Source: Alphaproteobacteria bacterium (GTDB lineage Bacteria; Pseudomonadota; Alphaproteobacteria; Rickettsiales; Deianiraeaceae). From it: 32,847 bases of DNA. The stretch spans positions 1 through 32,847 of the forward strand of contig JANYEN010000030.1 of NCBI GenBank assembly GCA_025363115.1, read 5' to 3'. The notes below the pieces were generated by a model, which searched no databases, had not been told where the DNA came from, and was given only the letters and a program-made list of their open reading frames with translations. The position numbers and the translations under genes are program-made. Positions 18,580-25,912 of the stretch are shown here, one piece after another. Within the stretch, counting starts at the first letter, position 1, and each line of letters starts with the position of its first letter.

Positions 18580-19443
18580 ATGTCGCAAAATCAAACTATT
18601 TATGCCAAAATAGAAGTAGAAATAATGGATTTTTGGCAGAAAAATAATATTTTTAATAAATCGGTCGAAACACGAGAAAGCGAGATTGATGGCAAAAATA
18701 ATGAATATATATTTTATGATGGTCCACCGTTTGCAAATGGTTTGCCTCATTATGGTCATTTATTAACTGGTTATGTTAAAGATATTTTTGCAAGATATCA
18801 TACAATGAAAGGTCAAAAAGTAGAGCGTCGATTTGGATGGGATTGTCATGGTTTACCAGCCGAAATGGAAGCTGAAAAAGAGTTAAATATAAATGGTAGA
18901 TTGGCTATTAGTGAATATGGGATTGATAAATTTAATAACCAATGCCGTTCTTCGGTTATGAAATATACCTCGGAATGGAAAAATTATGTTTCACGGCAAG
19001 CTAGGTGGGTAGATTTTGATGGCGGATATAAAACCATGGATACTGATTATATGGAATCGGTAATTTGGTCATTTAATGAGCTTTATAAAAAGGGTTTAAT
19101 TTATGAAGATATGCGAGTGATGCCTTATTCTTGGAAATGCGAAACTCCTTTATCTAATTTTGAAACCAAGCTGGATAATAGTTATCGTCAAAAAGAAAGT
19201 AAATCAGTTTATGTTAAATTTGAATTAGAATCATTACCAGAATTTGTTTTAAATAGTTACCCTCAAACTAAAAAAGTTTTTATTATTGCCTGGACGACAA
19301 CCCCATGGACATTGCCTTCTAATCTTGCTCTTGCGGTTGGTAAAAATATAGATTACGTGGTAATAGTAAAGCAAGAAGAAGCTTATATTTGTGCAAAGGA
19401 AATGCAAGAAAAGATTTCTCAAATAATATTCGCTTCGCTATAA
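18580..19443 (+). pseudogene. ileS: isoleucyl-tRNA synthetase, N-terminal fragment
   Basis: The first 287 residues of an eukaryote-like IleS are present. They include the opening of the Rossmann fold YDGPPFANGLPHYGHLLTGY (the HIGH motif as HYGH), FGWDCHGLPAEMEAEKEL and the first part of the CP1 editing domain with the threonine-rich WTTTPWTLPSNLALAVG. The frame then ends after KEMQEKISQIIFASL, whereas the family is about 900-1100 residues long. The rest of the editing domain, the KMSKS loop and the anticodon-binding domain are missing, and nusA converges only 60 bases later. There are no internal stops or frameshifts, so the truncation looks recent. The fragment cannot charge tRNA; an intact copy should exist elsewhere. 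Confidence 0.85.
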
Positions 19444-19502
19444 TTATAAGATAATTAGAATTTGCTATAAAAAAGTTTTTAGATATACTAAATATTTTAT
19501 AA

Positions 19503-21008
19503 TTAAATTTTATATACAATTTTTCTTGCTTCCATTATTATGCTATTTGCTATTTCTTCGGCTAAATGGGATTCTTTTAATATTTCTATTAATTCATCAT
19601 TAGCCAAATCCGCCAATCCTTCAAGGGTGCTAATTGATTTATTATGCAACATTAAAATTTGATCGTCTCGCAAATGAGTAATTTTTTGTAAGCGAGGATC
19701 AATATCAAAATCGGCTATAAGTTGACCAGATCTTTCAAATTTACCATTTAAACAATCTTTAGCACGATTTTGGATTTCGGTAGCAATTTCGCTATCAAAG
19801 CCTTCAATTTTTATAATTTTTTCCAATGGAGCATTAGCGATGGAATCTACACTGGTGAACCCCTCAGCTACCAGTAATTGTCCAATAATTTCTTCTACAT
19901 CAAGGGCATATATTATTATATCGGTGGTTTCTTTAAAATGACTCATTGCCTTAGTTTGCTTGTCGCTTTCTGAAATTAAATCAATATCACATCCAATAAT
20001 TTGGGAGGCTAATTTTGCATTTTGACCTCGTCTTCCAATAGCCATGCTTAATGATTCGTTGGGTATTACAATTTCAATTTTATTTTTTTCTTGAATATAA
20101 GTTGCTTTAATTGCCTTAGCGGGAATAATGGCATTTCTAGCAAATACTTCAATATCTCTGTCCCAGGCTACAATATCAATTTTTTCTCCTTTAAGCTCTC
20201 CCATAACTGATACTACTCGACTTCCTCTTGGTCCTATGCAAGCTCCTACTGCGTCAAAACGAGGGTCATTTGACATTACCGCTATCTTTGCACGAGACCC
20301 AGGATCACGAGCAATAGCTTTAATCTCAATTAAACCTTCTGATATTTCTCTTACTTCATCTGCCATAAGTTTGCCCAAAAATTCATTAGAAGTTCGAGAT
20401 AAAACTATCTGAAAATCAAGATTACTTCGGTTAACTTCTTGTATATATGCCGTTATTTTATCTCTTACATTATAAACTTCTCCAGGTAATAATCCATGCT
20501 TAAAAATAATTGCCTCTGTTTTACCTCCAATACCAATAATCATATTTGAAAAAGCTACTTTTTTTACTATTCCTAAAGTAATTTCGCCTTGTCGTTTTGA
20601 ATATTCATTAAATTCTATTTCTTTTTCTAACGACCTTATCTCTTTTAATAAAATTACCTTCATATTATTGGCAATTTGTCTTTCGGAGTGAATATTAGGT
20701 AGAGGTTCATAGACATCATCTCCTATCTTTACTTCAGGATCATATCTTTTTGCTTGAGAAATCAGTAATTCTCTATCAAAATCATTGATATTTTCAACAA
20801 CTTTCATCGTTCTATAAATTTGCAAGTCTCCGCTTTTACGGTTTACTTTGGCAATAATTTCGCTATTTTGACCATAACGTTCTCTACTAACTTCTACCGC
20901 TGAAAGCTCAATAGCGTTTATAACGGCTTCTTTGGATATATTTTTTTCGTTTGATAAAAAATCAATTGTATCTAAAATATCGGTATTTCCAACTTTTTCT
21001 GAAGCCAT
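19503..21008 (-). CDS. nusA: transcription termination/antitermination factor NusA
   Basis: NusA binds RNA polymerase and modulates pausing, intrinsic termination and rRNA antitermination. The 501 residues contain the N-terminal polymerase-binding domain (KEAVINAIELSAVEVSRERY), an S1 domain (EITLGIVKKVAFSNMIIGIG), two KH domains (GACIGPRGSRVVSVMGELKG; SMAIGRRGQNAKLASQIIGC) and two C-terminal acidic helix-hairpin-helix repeats (from about residue 360). rimP and infB, the usual neighbours, are absent. A terminator-like hairpin lies in the leader, ending about 20 bases before the ATG (see 21028-21079). Transcription is convergent with the ileS fragment. Confidence 0.96.
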   Translation of the reverse strand: MASEKVGNTDILDTIDFLSNEKNISKEAVINAIELSAVEVSRERYGQNSEIIAKVNRKSGDLQIYRTMKVVENINDFDRELLISQAKRYDPEVKIGDDVYEPLPNIHSERQIANNMKVILLKEIRSLEKEIEFNEYSKRQGEITLGIVKKVAFSNMIIGIGGKTEAIIFKHGLLPGEVYNVRDKITAYIQEVNRSNLDFQIVLSRTSNEFLGKLMADEVREISEGLIEIKAIARDPGSRAKIAVMSNDPRFDAVGACIGPRGSRVVSVMGELKGEKIDIVAWDRDIEVFARNAIIPAKAIKATYIQEKNKIEIVIPNESLSMAIGRRGQNAKLASQIIGCDIDLISESDKQTKAMSHFKETTDIIIYALDVEEIIGQLLVAEGFTSVDSIANAPLEKIIKIEGFDSEIATEIQNRAKDCLNGKFERSGQLIADFDIDPRLQKITHLRDDQILMLHNKSISTLEGLADLANDELIEILKESHLAEEIANSIIMEARKIVYKI

Positions 21009-21027
21009 AATTCAAAATAATTATTAT

Positions 21028-21079
21028 AAAAAAATCCTTAATGCCAATGTTAGCTTTGCTAGGTATAACATTTTTAAGG
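21028..21079 (-). terminator. intrinsic terminator between greA and nusA, or a nusA leader attenuator
   Basis: Read on the minus strand, CCTTAA (from 21079) pairs with TTAAGG (ending at 21036), and inside it AATGTTA pairs with TAACATT with a small bulge. Seven T residues follow at 21034-21028. The structure lies downstream of greA and ends about 20 bases before the nusA ATG. It can therefore either end the rpsB-greA transcript or, if a nusA promoter lies just upstream, act as an attenuator. Confidence 0.6.
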
Positions 21080-21089
21080 GAACTAAAGC

Positions 21090-21117
21090 AAAATAAAATA
21101 ACAAAAATAATTATCAA
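21090..21117 (-). promoter_or_regulatory. weak candidate promoter for nusA
   Basis: On the minus strand TTGATA (21117-21112) and TATTTT (21095-21090) are 16 bases apart. The predicted start lies near 21083, just ahead of the hairpin at 21079, so the hairpin would be the first structure in the transcript. The -10 match is poor and the region is almost all A/T. Confidence 0.25.
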
Positions 21118-21183
21118 GTTTTTTTAAAAGTAAAAAATTTAGCTTTAATTAATATTTTATCAGTGACTTAATATGGCAACTTA

Positions 21184-21657
21184 TTAATACTTAACGCTAA
21201 TTATTTTATATTCTTTAACACCGCTAGGAGCTTCAAAAATGACAACATCATTTATTTTTCTATTCAATAAACTAATGCCAAGGGGAGAAACTATAGAAAT
21301 CATATTATTTCTAATATCTGCTTCATATTCTCCTATGATTTTTACAGTTCTTTTTAAATTGGTTTCTAGATCTTCAATTTCTACGGTAGCTCCAAAAAAG
21401 ATTATATCATCATTTTGGTTATCATTAAAATTAAAAATTTCAGAGTCCATTAGAACTTTTTCTAAAAATTGAATGCGATTTTCAATTTGCACTTGCCTCT
21501 CTTTTCCTGTATGATATTCAGCATTTTCTTTTAAATCGCCCATTTCTCTAGCTTTACCCACTGCGTCGCTAATGGATGGTCTTTCTACGTTTTTTAAGTT
21601 ATCTAATTCTGCTTTCAACTTATCATATCCAGCTTGAGTAATCCATTTGCTATTCAT
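21184..21657 (-). CDS. greA: transcription elongation factor GreA
   Basis: GreA enters the secondary channel of stalled RNA polymerase and stimulates transcript cleavage. The 157 residues begin with the coiled-coil domain (WITQAGYDKLKAELDNLKNV). Its tip holds the catalytic acidic pair in MGDLKENAEYHTGKERQ, close to the family's GDLSENAEY. The C-terminal FKBP-like domain follows with FFGATVEIEDLETNLKRTVK and ISIVSPLGISLLNRKINDVV. It lies 36 bases downstream of rpsB in the same direction, a combination that is not the classical one; tsf would be expected in this place. Confidence 0.96.
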   Translation of the reverse strand: MNSKWITQAGYDKLKAELDNLKNVERPSISDAVGKAREMGDLKENAEYHTGKERQVQIENRIQFLEKVLMDSEIFNFNDNQNDDIIFFGATVEIEDLETNLKRTVKIIGEYEADIRNNMISIVSPLGISLLNRKINDVVIFEAPSGVKEYKIISVKY

Positions 21658-21693
21658 TGCTTTTTTTAATTAACAAAAAAATGTTACTAAATT

Positions 21694-22545
21694 TTAACTA
21701 ATAATTTGCTCTATACCATCTTCTTTTTTCGCTATTTCGGCGTCCTTTATTTTATTAGATCGATTAAGTGAATCTTTTATTAAAGGTTTTGGATTATTTT
21801 TAGTGTCGTTACCTGGATTTTTATCTGTAATATTATCTTTCATTGCAGCCATTATAGTTTTTACAAATATATCCAAATAAAATTTTATTGATTTTATAGA
21901 GTCGTCATTTCCTGGAATAGGATACGCAATATTATCGGTGTTGGCATTTGTATCGCAGATTGCTATTACTGGCACTCCTACGCATTGAGCTTCTCTAATT
22001 GCCATATCGTCATGACAGGCACTCATAGCTATTATCAAATCTGGCATTCCACCCATTTTTAAAATTCCTCCAAATTTTTTATGTAAAGCATCTCTCTTTT
22101 TTTGCAACGAACCCAATTCTTTTTTAGTCATTTTAGTTTCTTCTTCTGAATTTTTAGAAATTTTTTCTAAAACTTCATTATATTTCTTAAGACTTCTAAT
22201 AGAAGAAACTATTGTTCTCCAATTTGTCATCATTCCACAACACCATTTGCATACATAAAATTGACCACTTTTTTCGGCTGCTTCTATAATATATTCTTGG
22301 AATTTGGGATTGGTGCCTACAAACAAAATATTTTTTTCTTTTTTAGTATCTTCATATATTTTTACTACAGCTTTATCTAAAGAAACTAAAGTTTTTCTAG
22401 GATCAATTATATGAATTTTGTTTTTTGCGGTTAATATATTATGAGCCATTTTTGGGTTACGAGTATTGGTTCGGTGCCCCCAATGAACATATGCCTGAAG
22501 TATATCTTCAACAGAAAAAGAAACAATAGATTGAGAATTTGCCAT
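21694..22545 (-). CDS. rpsB: 30S ribosomal protein S2, divergent
   Basis: S2 binds late to the 30S subunit. The N-terminus is recognisable (VEDILQAYVHWGHRTNTRNP, compare VHFGHxTxxWNPKM). So are the linking segments IHIIDPRKTLVSLDKAV, ILFVGTNPKFQEYI, PVIAICDTNANTDNIAYPIP and GNDDSIKSIKFYLDIF. The almost invariant RWLGGxLTN segment is changed to KWCCGMMTN (101-108), preceded by another Cys (YVCKWCC). The protein has 283 residues, with a polar C-terminal extension of about 50 residues rich in Asn, Lys and Asp. tsf, which normally follows, is replaced by greA. Confidence 0.95.
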   Translation of the reverse strand: MANSQSIVSFSVEDILQAYVHWGHRTNTRNPKMAHNILTAKNKIHIIDPRKTLVSLDKAVVKIYEDTKKEKNILFVGTNPKFQEYIIEAAEKSGQFYVCKWCCGMMTNWRTIVSSIRSLKKYNEVLEKISKNSEEETKMTKKELGSLQKKRDALHKKFGGILKMGGMPDLIIAMSACHDDMAIREAQCVGVPVIAICDTNANTDNIAYPIPGNDDSIKSIKFYLDIFVKTIMAAMKDNITDKNPGNDTKNNPKPLIKDSLNRSNKIKDAEIAKKEDGIEQIIS

Positions 22546-22666
22546 TAGATAAAAAATATTTATATTAAAATTACATACGATACTAAGAAAATCACAAAAT
22601 AAAATGCAAGCCTTTTTGCTAATTAAATTGATTACTGATAGTTAATATGGTTATAAAAAGTTATAA

Positions 22667-22694
22667 TTGACAATAAGGTTATTGGTTTTAATAA
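22667..22694 (+). promoter_or_regulatory. candidate promoter of tRNA-Met
   Basis: A consensus TTGACA at 22667-22672 is followed 16 bases later by TAATAA (22689-22694). This puts the start site a few bases before the mature tRNA 5' end at 22707. The -35 is perfect and the -10 weak. Confidence 0.4.
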
Positions 22695-22706
22695 AAAAAC
22701 AACAGT

Positions 22707-22783
22707 GGCGGGGTAGCTCAGTTGGTTAGAGCAAAGGAATCATAATCCTTGTGTCGTGGGTTCGAGTCCCACCTTCGCTACCA
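22707..22783 (+). tRNA. tRNA-Met (CAT), elongator type
   Basis: A full cloverleaf can be drawn. The acceptor stem GGCGGGG (22707-22713) pairs with CTTCGCT (22773-22779), with three G-U pairs. The D stem is GCTC/GAGC. The anticodon stem AAGGA/TCCTT (22734-22738, 22746-22750) encloses loop ATCATAA with anticodon CAT at 22741-22743. The variable loop is GTGTC. The T stem GTGGG/CCCAC has loop TTCGAGT. The discriminator is A, and CCA is encoded (22781-22783). The anticodon stem lacks the three G-C pairs of initiator tRNA, and 1-72 is G-U. Overall the sequence resembles alphaproteobacterial elongator tRNA-Met more than the lysidine-modified tRNA-Ile2, but the latter is not excluded. Confidence 0.95.
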
Positions 22784-22799
22784 TTTATTTTTATACGCA

Positions 22800-23429
22800 A
22801 TGTCTCTTTGTAGATTTGAAACAATCGAAATAACAAACTGGAGAGAAAAATATCTAGCTTTGCAAAAAAAGCGAGAATTGCAAATGACTAAAAGAGTAAA
22901 AGTAGAGCTTTCGGGTTTGCAGAAAAACGTGCTAAGATTACCTCATCGAACTTTTAATAGATCGTTCAAAAAAGCTTTAGGGCTACGAGCGGGAATGAGC
23001 TTAGGCTTATTGCGTCAACGTTTACTTTTTGCCAAAAAAATATATTTAATGTTACATAGTCCTGGTTTGGGTGTGCCATTTTTTATAGGAATTGGACTAA
23101 CAAGAAAAATGAAAATGTTGATACGACAAATTATTAGCCATAAAAACATGATGTGGATGATTCAATTAAAACAACAATGGCTTAACAACGAAATAGCTAA
23201 AGCCGAACGAGGAGAACAAGTTAGAGCAGAATTTGGATGGCTAAAAATAAATCTTTCTTTTAAAAAAGATATTTTTAAAATGAAAGTTGTTGTACAAGAC
23301 GGCAGAGATAATACCGCAAGTCAAAATAATTATTACTGGAGAAAGAAACTGGACGTGATGAAGCAAGAAGTTGCCGATGGGAAATATCAAACAATGAATG
23401 CTTGGAATAGCACAAATGCATCAGGATAA
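22800..23429 (+). CDS. unrecognised basic protein downstream of tRNA-Met
   Basis: The best start is the ATG at 22800 (MSLCRFETIEITNWREKY), 16 bases after the tRNA CCA; an earlier in-frame ATG at 22749 lies inside the tRNA and is unlikely. The 209-residue product is strongly basic. It has many Lys/Arg clusters (KKRELQMTKRVKVE, RSFKKALGLRAG), a short hydrophobic centre (SPGLGVPFFIGIG) and a C-terminal section with FGWLKINLSFKKDIFKMKV. No signal peptide or known motif is visible. The composition suggests nucleic-acid or membrane-surface binding, but this is a guess. It ends one base before the convergent M16 peptidase gene. Confidence 0.6.
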   Translation: MSLCRFETIEITNWREKYLALQKKRELQMTKRVKVELSGLQKNVLRLPHRTFNRSFKKALGLRAGMSLGLLRQRLLFAKKIYLMLHSPGLGVPFFIGIGLTRKMKMLIRQIISHKNMMWMIQLKQQWLNNEIAKAERGEQVRAEFGWLKINLSFKKDIFKMKVVVQDGRDNTASQNNYYWRKKLDVMKQEVADGKYQTMNAWNSTNASG

Positions 23430-23430
23430 T

Positions 23431-24714
23431 TTAAATCCAATCATTAATAATTTTTTCATCAATTTGGTCTTCAACGTTGCCGTAAATAGCGATAGTTGGT
23501 TTTGTTTCTAAGGTCATTTTAAGAATTTTATCCATTACATCGATTATTTTGTCGTTATCAACCTTGCATACTTTATCTATAATTTCTTGTGCCGTTATAT
23601 ATCTATTATATATCAAAAAATTGCTTGCTACTTTACTGGCACGATATTTAGTGCTTTCCATACTCATAAGAAGACCTGCTTTATATTGTCTAACTGTTTT
23701 CTCGAGTTCTTGCTTGGTAACACCTTTAGCAATTTTGTGTATTTCTTCTCTTATAACTTGGCATAGCTTGTTTACATTTTTACCATCAACCCCAGCATGG
23801 ATGCAAAACATTCCCACATCCGCATACGAATCGTTAGAAGCAGAAATTGTATAAACTAAACCATATTTTTCTCGTACTTGCTCAAATAATCGTGATGACA
23901 TTCCACCACCCAAAATATCTGATAAAATTTGTGCAGCGTAATAATCCTCTTCTTCTTTAGGGTCACGTGAAAAGCCTTTAAAGCCAAGTAAAAATTGAGT
24001 TTGTTCCAAATCTTTTTTGTGTTTGATTACCGTGCCACCTGTATAATATGCAGGTTTAGCTTTTTTAGTAATATTAGCTCCTGTAATTTTATTAAATTTT
24101 TGTTGGCATATTTCAACAATTTTTTCATGGCTAACGTTACCGCAAAAACCAAAAACCATGTTATCGGGGTGATACTGGCTATCAAGATAGTCAATAAGTT
24201 GATTCCGACTCATGTTTATAATATTTTCTTTTGGTCCTAGAATATTCATTTCAAGGGGAGTTTTAGAAAATCCAGTAGCATGAAAATTGTTGCTATTTAC
24301 ATCATAAGAATCATCAAGATACATAGCTATTTCTTGCAATATTGCCCCTCTTTCTTTTTCTAGCTCTTCAGCAGGCAAGGTAGAATTTTGGATAATATCT
24401 GCAATCAAATCGATAGCCACCTCAGTGTCTTCTTTTAATAATTTTATATAATACGAGGTAGTTTCTTTGCTGGTATAAGCATTTATTTCTCCTCCTAATG
24501 ATTCAATTTCGGCATTAATTTCTAAGGCAGTGCGTTTTTGGGTGCCTTTAAATGCCATATGTTCTAAAAAATGCGATACGCCATTATTTTTTTCATTTTC
24601 ATTTCTGCTACCAGTTTTAACCATCAAAATAGCTACCGCACTATTAAAATCTTCTACAAAATCGGTCGCTATAAGCAATCCATTATCAAGTCTTGTAGTT
24701 TGAATATTTTTCAT
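23431..24714 (-). CDS. M16 family zinc peptidase (mitochondrial processing peptidase-like)
   Basis: The 427-residue protein is a member of the inverzincin peptidases related to the mitochondrial processing peptidase beta subunit. The HxxEH zinc motif is HFLEH (48-52) in NNGVSHFLEHMAFKGT. The distal glutamate region is LEKERGAILQEIAMYLDDSY. Also conserved are GGEINAYTSKETTSYYIKLL and, in the second half, the substrate-binding DILGGGMSSRLFEQVREKYG followed by LVYTISASNDSYAD. All catalytic residues seem to be present, so an active single-chain or homodimeric enzyme is likely. No signal peptide is visible. Confidence 0.92.
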   Translation of the reverse strand: MKNIQTTRLDNGLLIATDFVEDFNSAVAILMVKTGSRNENEKNNGVSHFLEHMAFKGTQKRTALEINAEIESLGGEINAYTSKETTSYYIKLLKEDTEVAIDLIADIIQNSTLPAEELEKERGAILQEIAMYLDDSYDVNSNNFHATGFSKTPLEMNILGPKENIINMSRNQLIDYLDSQYHPDNMVFGFCGNVSHEKIVEICQQKFNKITGANITKKAKPAYYTGGTVIKHKKDLEQTQFLLGFKGFSRDPKEEEDYYAAQILSDILGGGMSSRLFEQVREKYGLVYTISASNDSYADVGMFCIHAGVDGKNVNKLCQVIREEIHKIAKGVTKQELEKTVRQYKAGLLMSMESTKYRASKVASNFLIYNRYITAQEIIDKVCKVDNDKIIDVMDKILKMTLETKPTIAIYGNVEDQIDEKIINDWI

Positions 24715-24824
24715 TAAATTTAATAAATTATTTATACACAGATTTTAAATTATATGTTAATATTTATAATAAACAACCACATTTATTAAGTATAATGTTA
24801 AAATATGCTTTTTTAGAGAGTTGC

Positions 24825-24986
24825 TTAAACATGAAACAAAACAGTTGCCATAATAGTTCCGTTTATGGTGGCAGTTCCCTTACTACCCAACATATTCATT
24901 CTTGCATCAACACGTAATGATAAGTGGTCGGCTATATAACTTTAGTAAGCTAGATGTATTTCTGAAGAAATCACAATATAATTGGA
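24825..24986 (-). pseudogene. C-terminal remnant of an outer-membrane beta-barrel protein
   Basis: The 325-base gap between the M16 gene and the lipoprotein is not empty. One minus-strand frame reads SSEIHLAY, then a TAA stop, then SYIADHLSLRVDARMN, and ends GTIMATVLFHV before a second stop at 24825-24827. A strand-turn-strand pattern of the type 'Y..tDHlSLRvdaR' ending in alternating residues and a C-terminal aromatic-containing strand is typical of the last two strands of OmpA/opacity-like 8-strand barrels. The in-frame stop and the missing N-terminus mark it as decayed. The plus-strand reading frames over the same bases are probably incidental. Confidence 0.5.
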
Positions 24987-25039
24987 TCATATTTATTGAC
25001 GAAGAAGTAAAAAATTATCGACAATAATATACAAGCTAT

Positions 25040-25459
25040 TTAAATATTATTTTTAGCATCTTGCTCAGCTTTGTCTTTTAAATCTGAAGTTTTTCTGCCA
25101 GCTTCTTCTCTCCTTTTTCTCAAGCGTTGACGATATTGACTGGCCTTTCCCGTTATTTTTTCTTGTAACTCCCGAGTTTTTTTAGCTGTTTTTCTAACTT
25201 TAGCGGCAGTTTTTTCGATCAAACCAGCTTTTTCCTCTATTTTTTCAAGAAAAGGTTTTTTTTCAGATATTTCATAACAAAGAGGACGGGTATTAATTGG
25301 GGCTTCGTAGCTATGCTGGCAAATTTCTCCTTTTTCTTGATAATTTATTTCTTTACGTACTTGTTCTGCCAATGACTGCGAATTATGTGATTTAAAAGTT
25401 TGACATCCTGCTAACAAAAAAAATTGCAATAACATCAAAACTAAAATTATGTTTTTCAT
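25040..25459 (-). CDS. putative lipoprotein with a charged coiled-coil tail
   Basis: I do not recognise the family. The 139-residue product begins MKNIILVLMLLQFFLLAGCQ, a clear type II signal peptide with lipobox LLAGC and C19 as the lipidation site. The residue after it is Gln, so outer-membrane sorting is plausible. Two further cysteines occur (GEICQHSY, RPLCYEI). From about residue 70 the chain is almost entirely Lys, Arg, Glu and Ala (for example AAKVRKTAKKTRELQEKITG). This should form a long amphipathic or coiled-coil helix, perhaps touching peptidoglycan or a partner. It is flanked by intergenic DNA on both sides. Confidence 0.65.
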   Translation of the reverse strand: MKNIILVLMLLQFFLLAGCQTFKSHNSQSLAEQVRKEINYQEKGEICQHSYEAPINTRPLCYEISEKKPFLEKIEEKAGLIEKTAAKVRKTAKKTRELQEKITGKASQYRQRLRKRREEAGRKTSDLKDKAEQDAKNNI

Positions 25460-25587
25460 ATATTTAAAAATAATATATTTGAATAACCATAAACTTATTT
25501 AAAATTTTGTAAAGTCAATAAATTTAATATTATTTGCTATTTATTAATTTAATTTTTATTAATAAATAATTAATAAGTGCAAATGTA

Positions 25588-25899
25588 ATGATAAATTCAA
25601 TTGATTCAAAAACTTTAAAACAATGGCTTACAAACAAAGAGGTTTTTTTAATTGATGTAAGAGAAAAAAATGAATTTGACGAACAATCAATCGACGGGTC
25701 TTATTTAATTCCATTAAGTACGATTAGTCTTGATAAAATCCTCGAAAAAAATATAGATAATAAAAAAATTGTTATTCATTGTAGGTTAGGCGTTAGAAGC
25801 ATAACTGCATGCCAAAAACTTATAAAAGAAAATCCTGATTTAGAGTTATGGAATTTAGAAGGGGGGATAACGAGCTGGATAGTAATGAATAAAAATTAA
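25588..25899 (+). CDS. single-domain rhodanese-like sulfurtransferase
   Basis: Rhodaneses move sulfane sulfur on an active-site cysteine. The 103 residues form one domain, as in GlpE and PspE. The N-terminal DVREKNEFDEQSIDGSYLIP is the CH2A motif, and the active-site loop is VIHCRLGVRSITAC, with the catalytic Cys followed by the RxGxR pattern. The C-terminal LWNLEGGITSWI matches the family's NLxGGixaW. No signal peptide is present, so it is cytoplasmic. It converges on truA with 13 bases between the stops. Confidence 0.92.
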   Translation: MINSIDSKTLKQWLTNKEVFLIDVREKNEFDEQSIDGSYLIPLSTISLDKILEKNIDNKKIVIHCRLGVRSITACQKLIKENPDLELWNLEGGITSWIVMNKN

Positions 25900-25912
25900 T
25901 ATTTTTAAATAT

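Noticed and set aside
22707-22783. Initiator tRNA-fMet
   Set aside because: The anticodon stem is AAGGA/TCCTT without the three G-C pairs, and position 1-72 is G-U rather than a mismatch; elongator tRNA-Met fits better.
22749-22799. Earlier in-frame ATG for the basic protein
   Set aside because: It lies inside the tRNA-Met gene, and the first 17 codons would be tRNA sequence. The ATG at 22800 is the reasonable start.
24795-25027. Two short plus-strand ORFs (40 and 36 codons) joined by a TAATG stop-start overlap
   Set aside because: They lie over the minus-strand barrel remnant, which reads more like real protein. They have no recognisable motifs, and a TATAAT just upstream overlaps the first ATG. 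Probably incidental.
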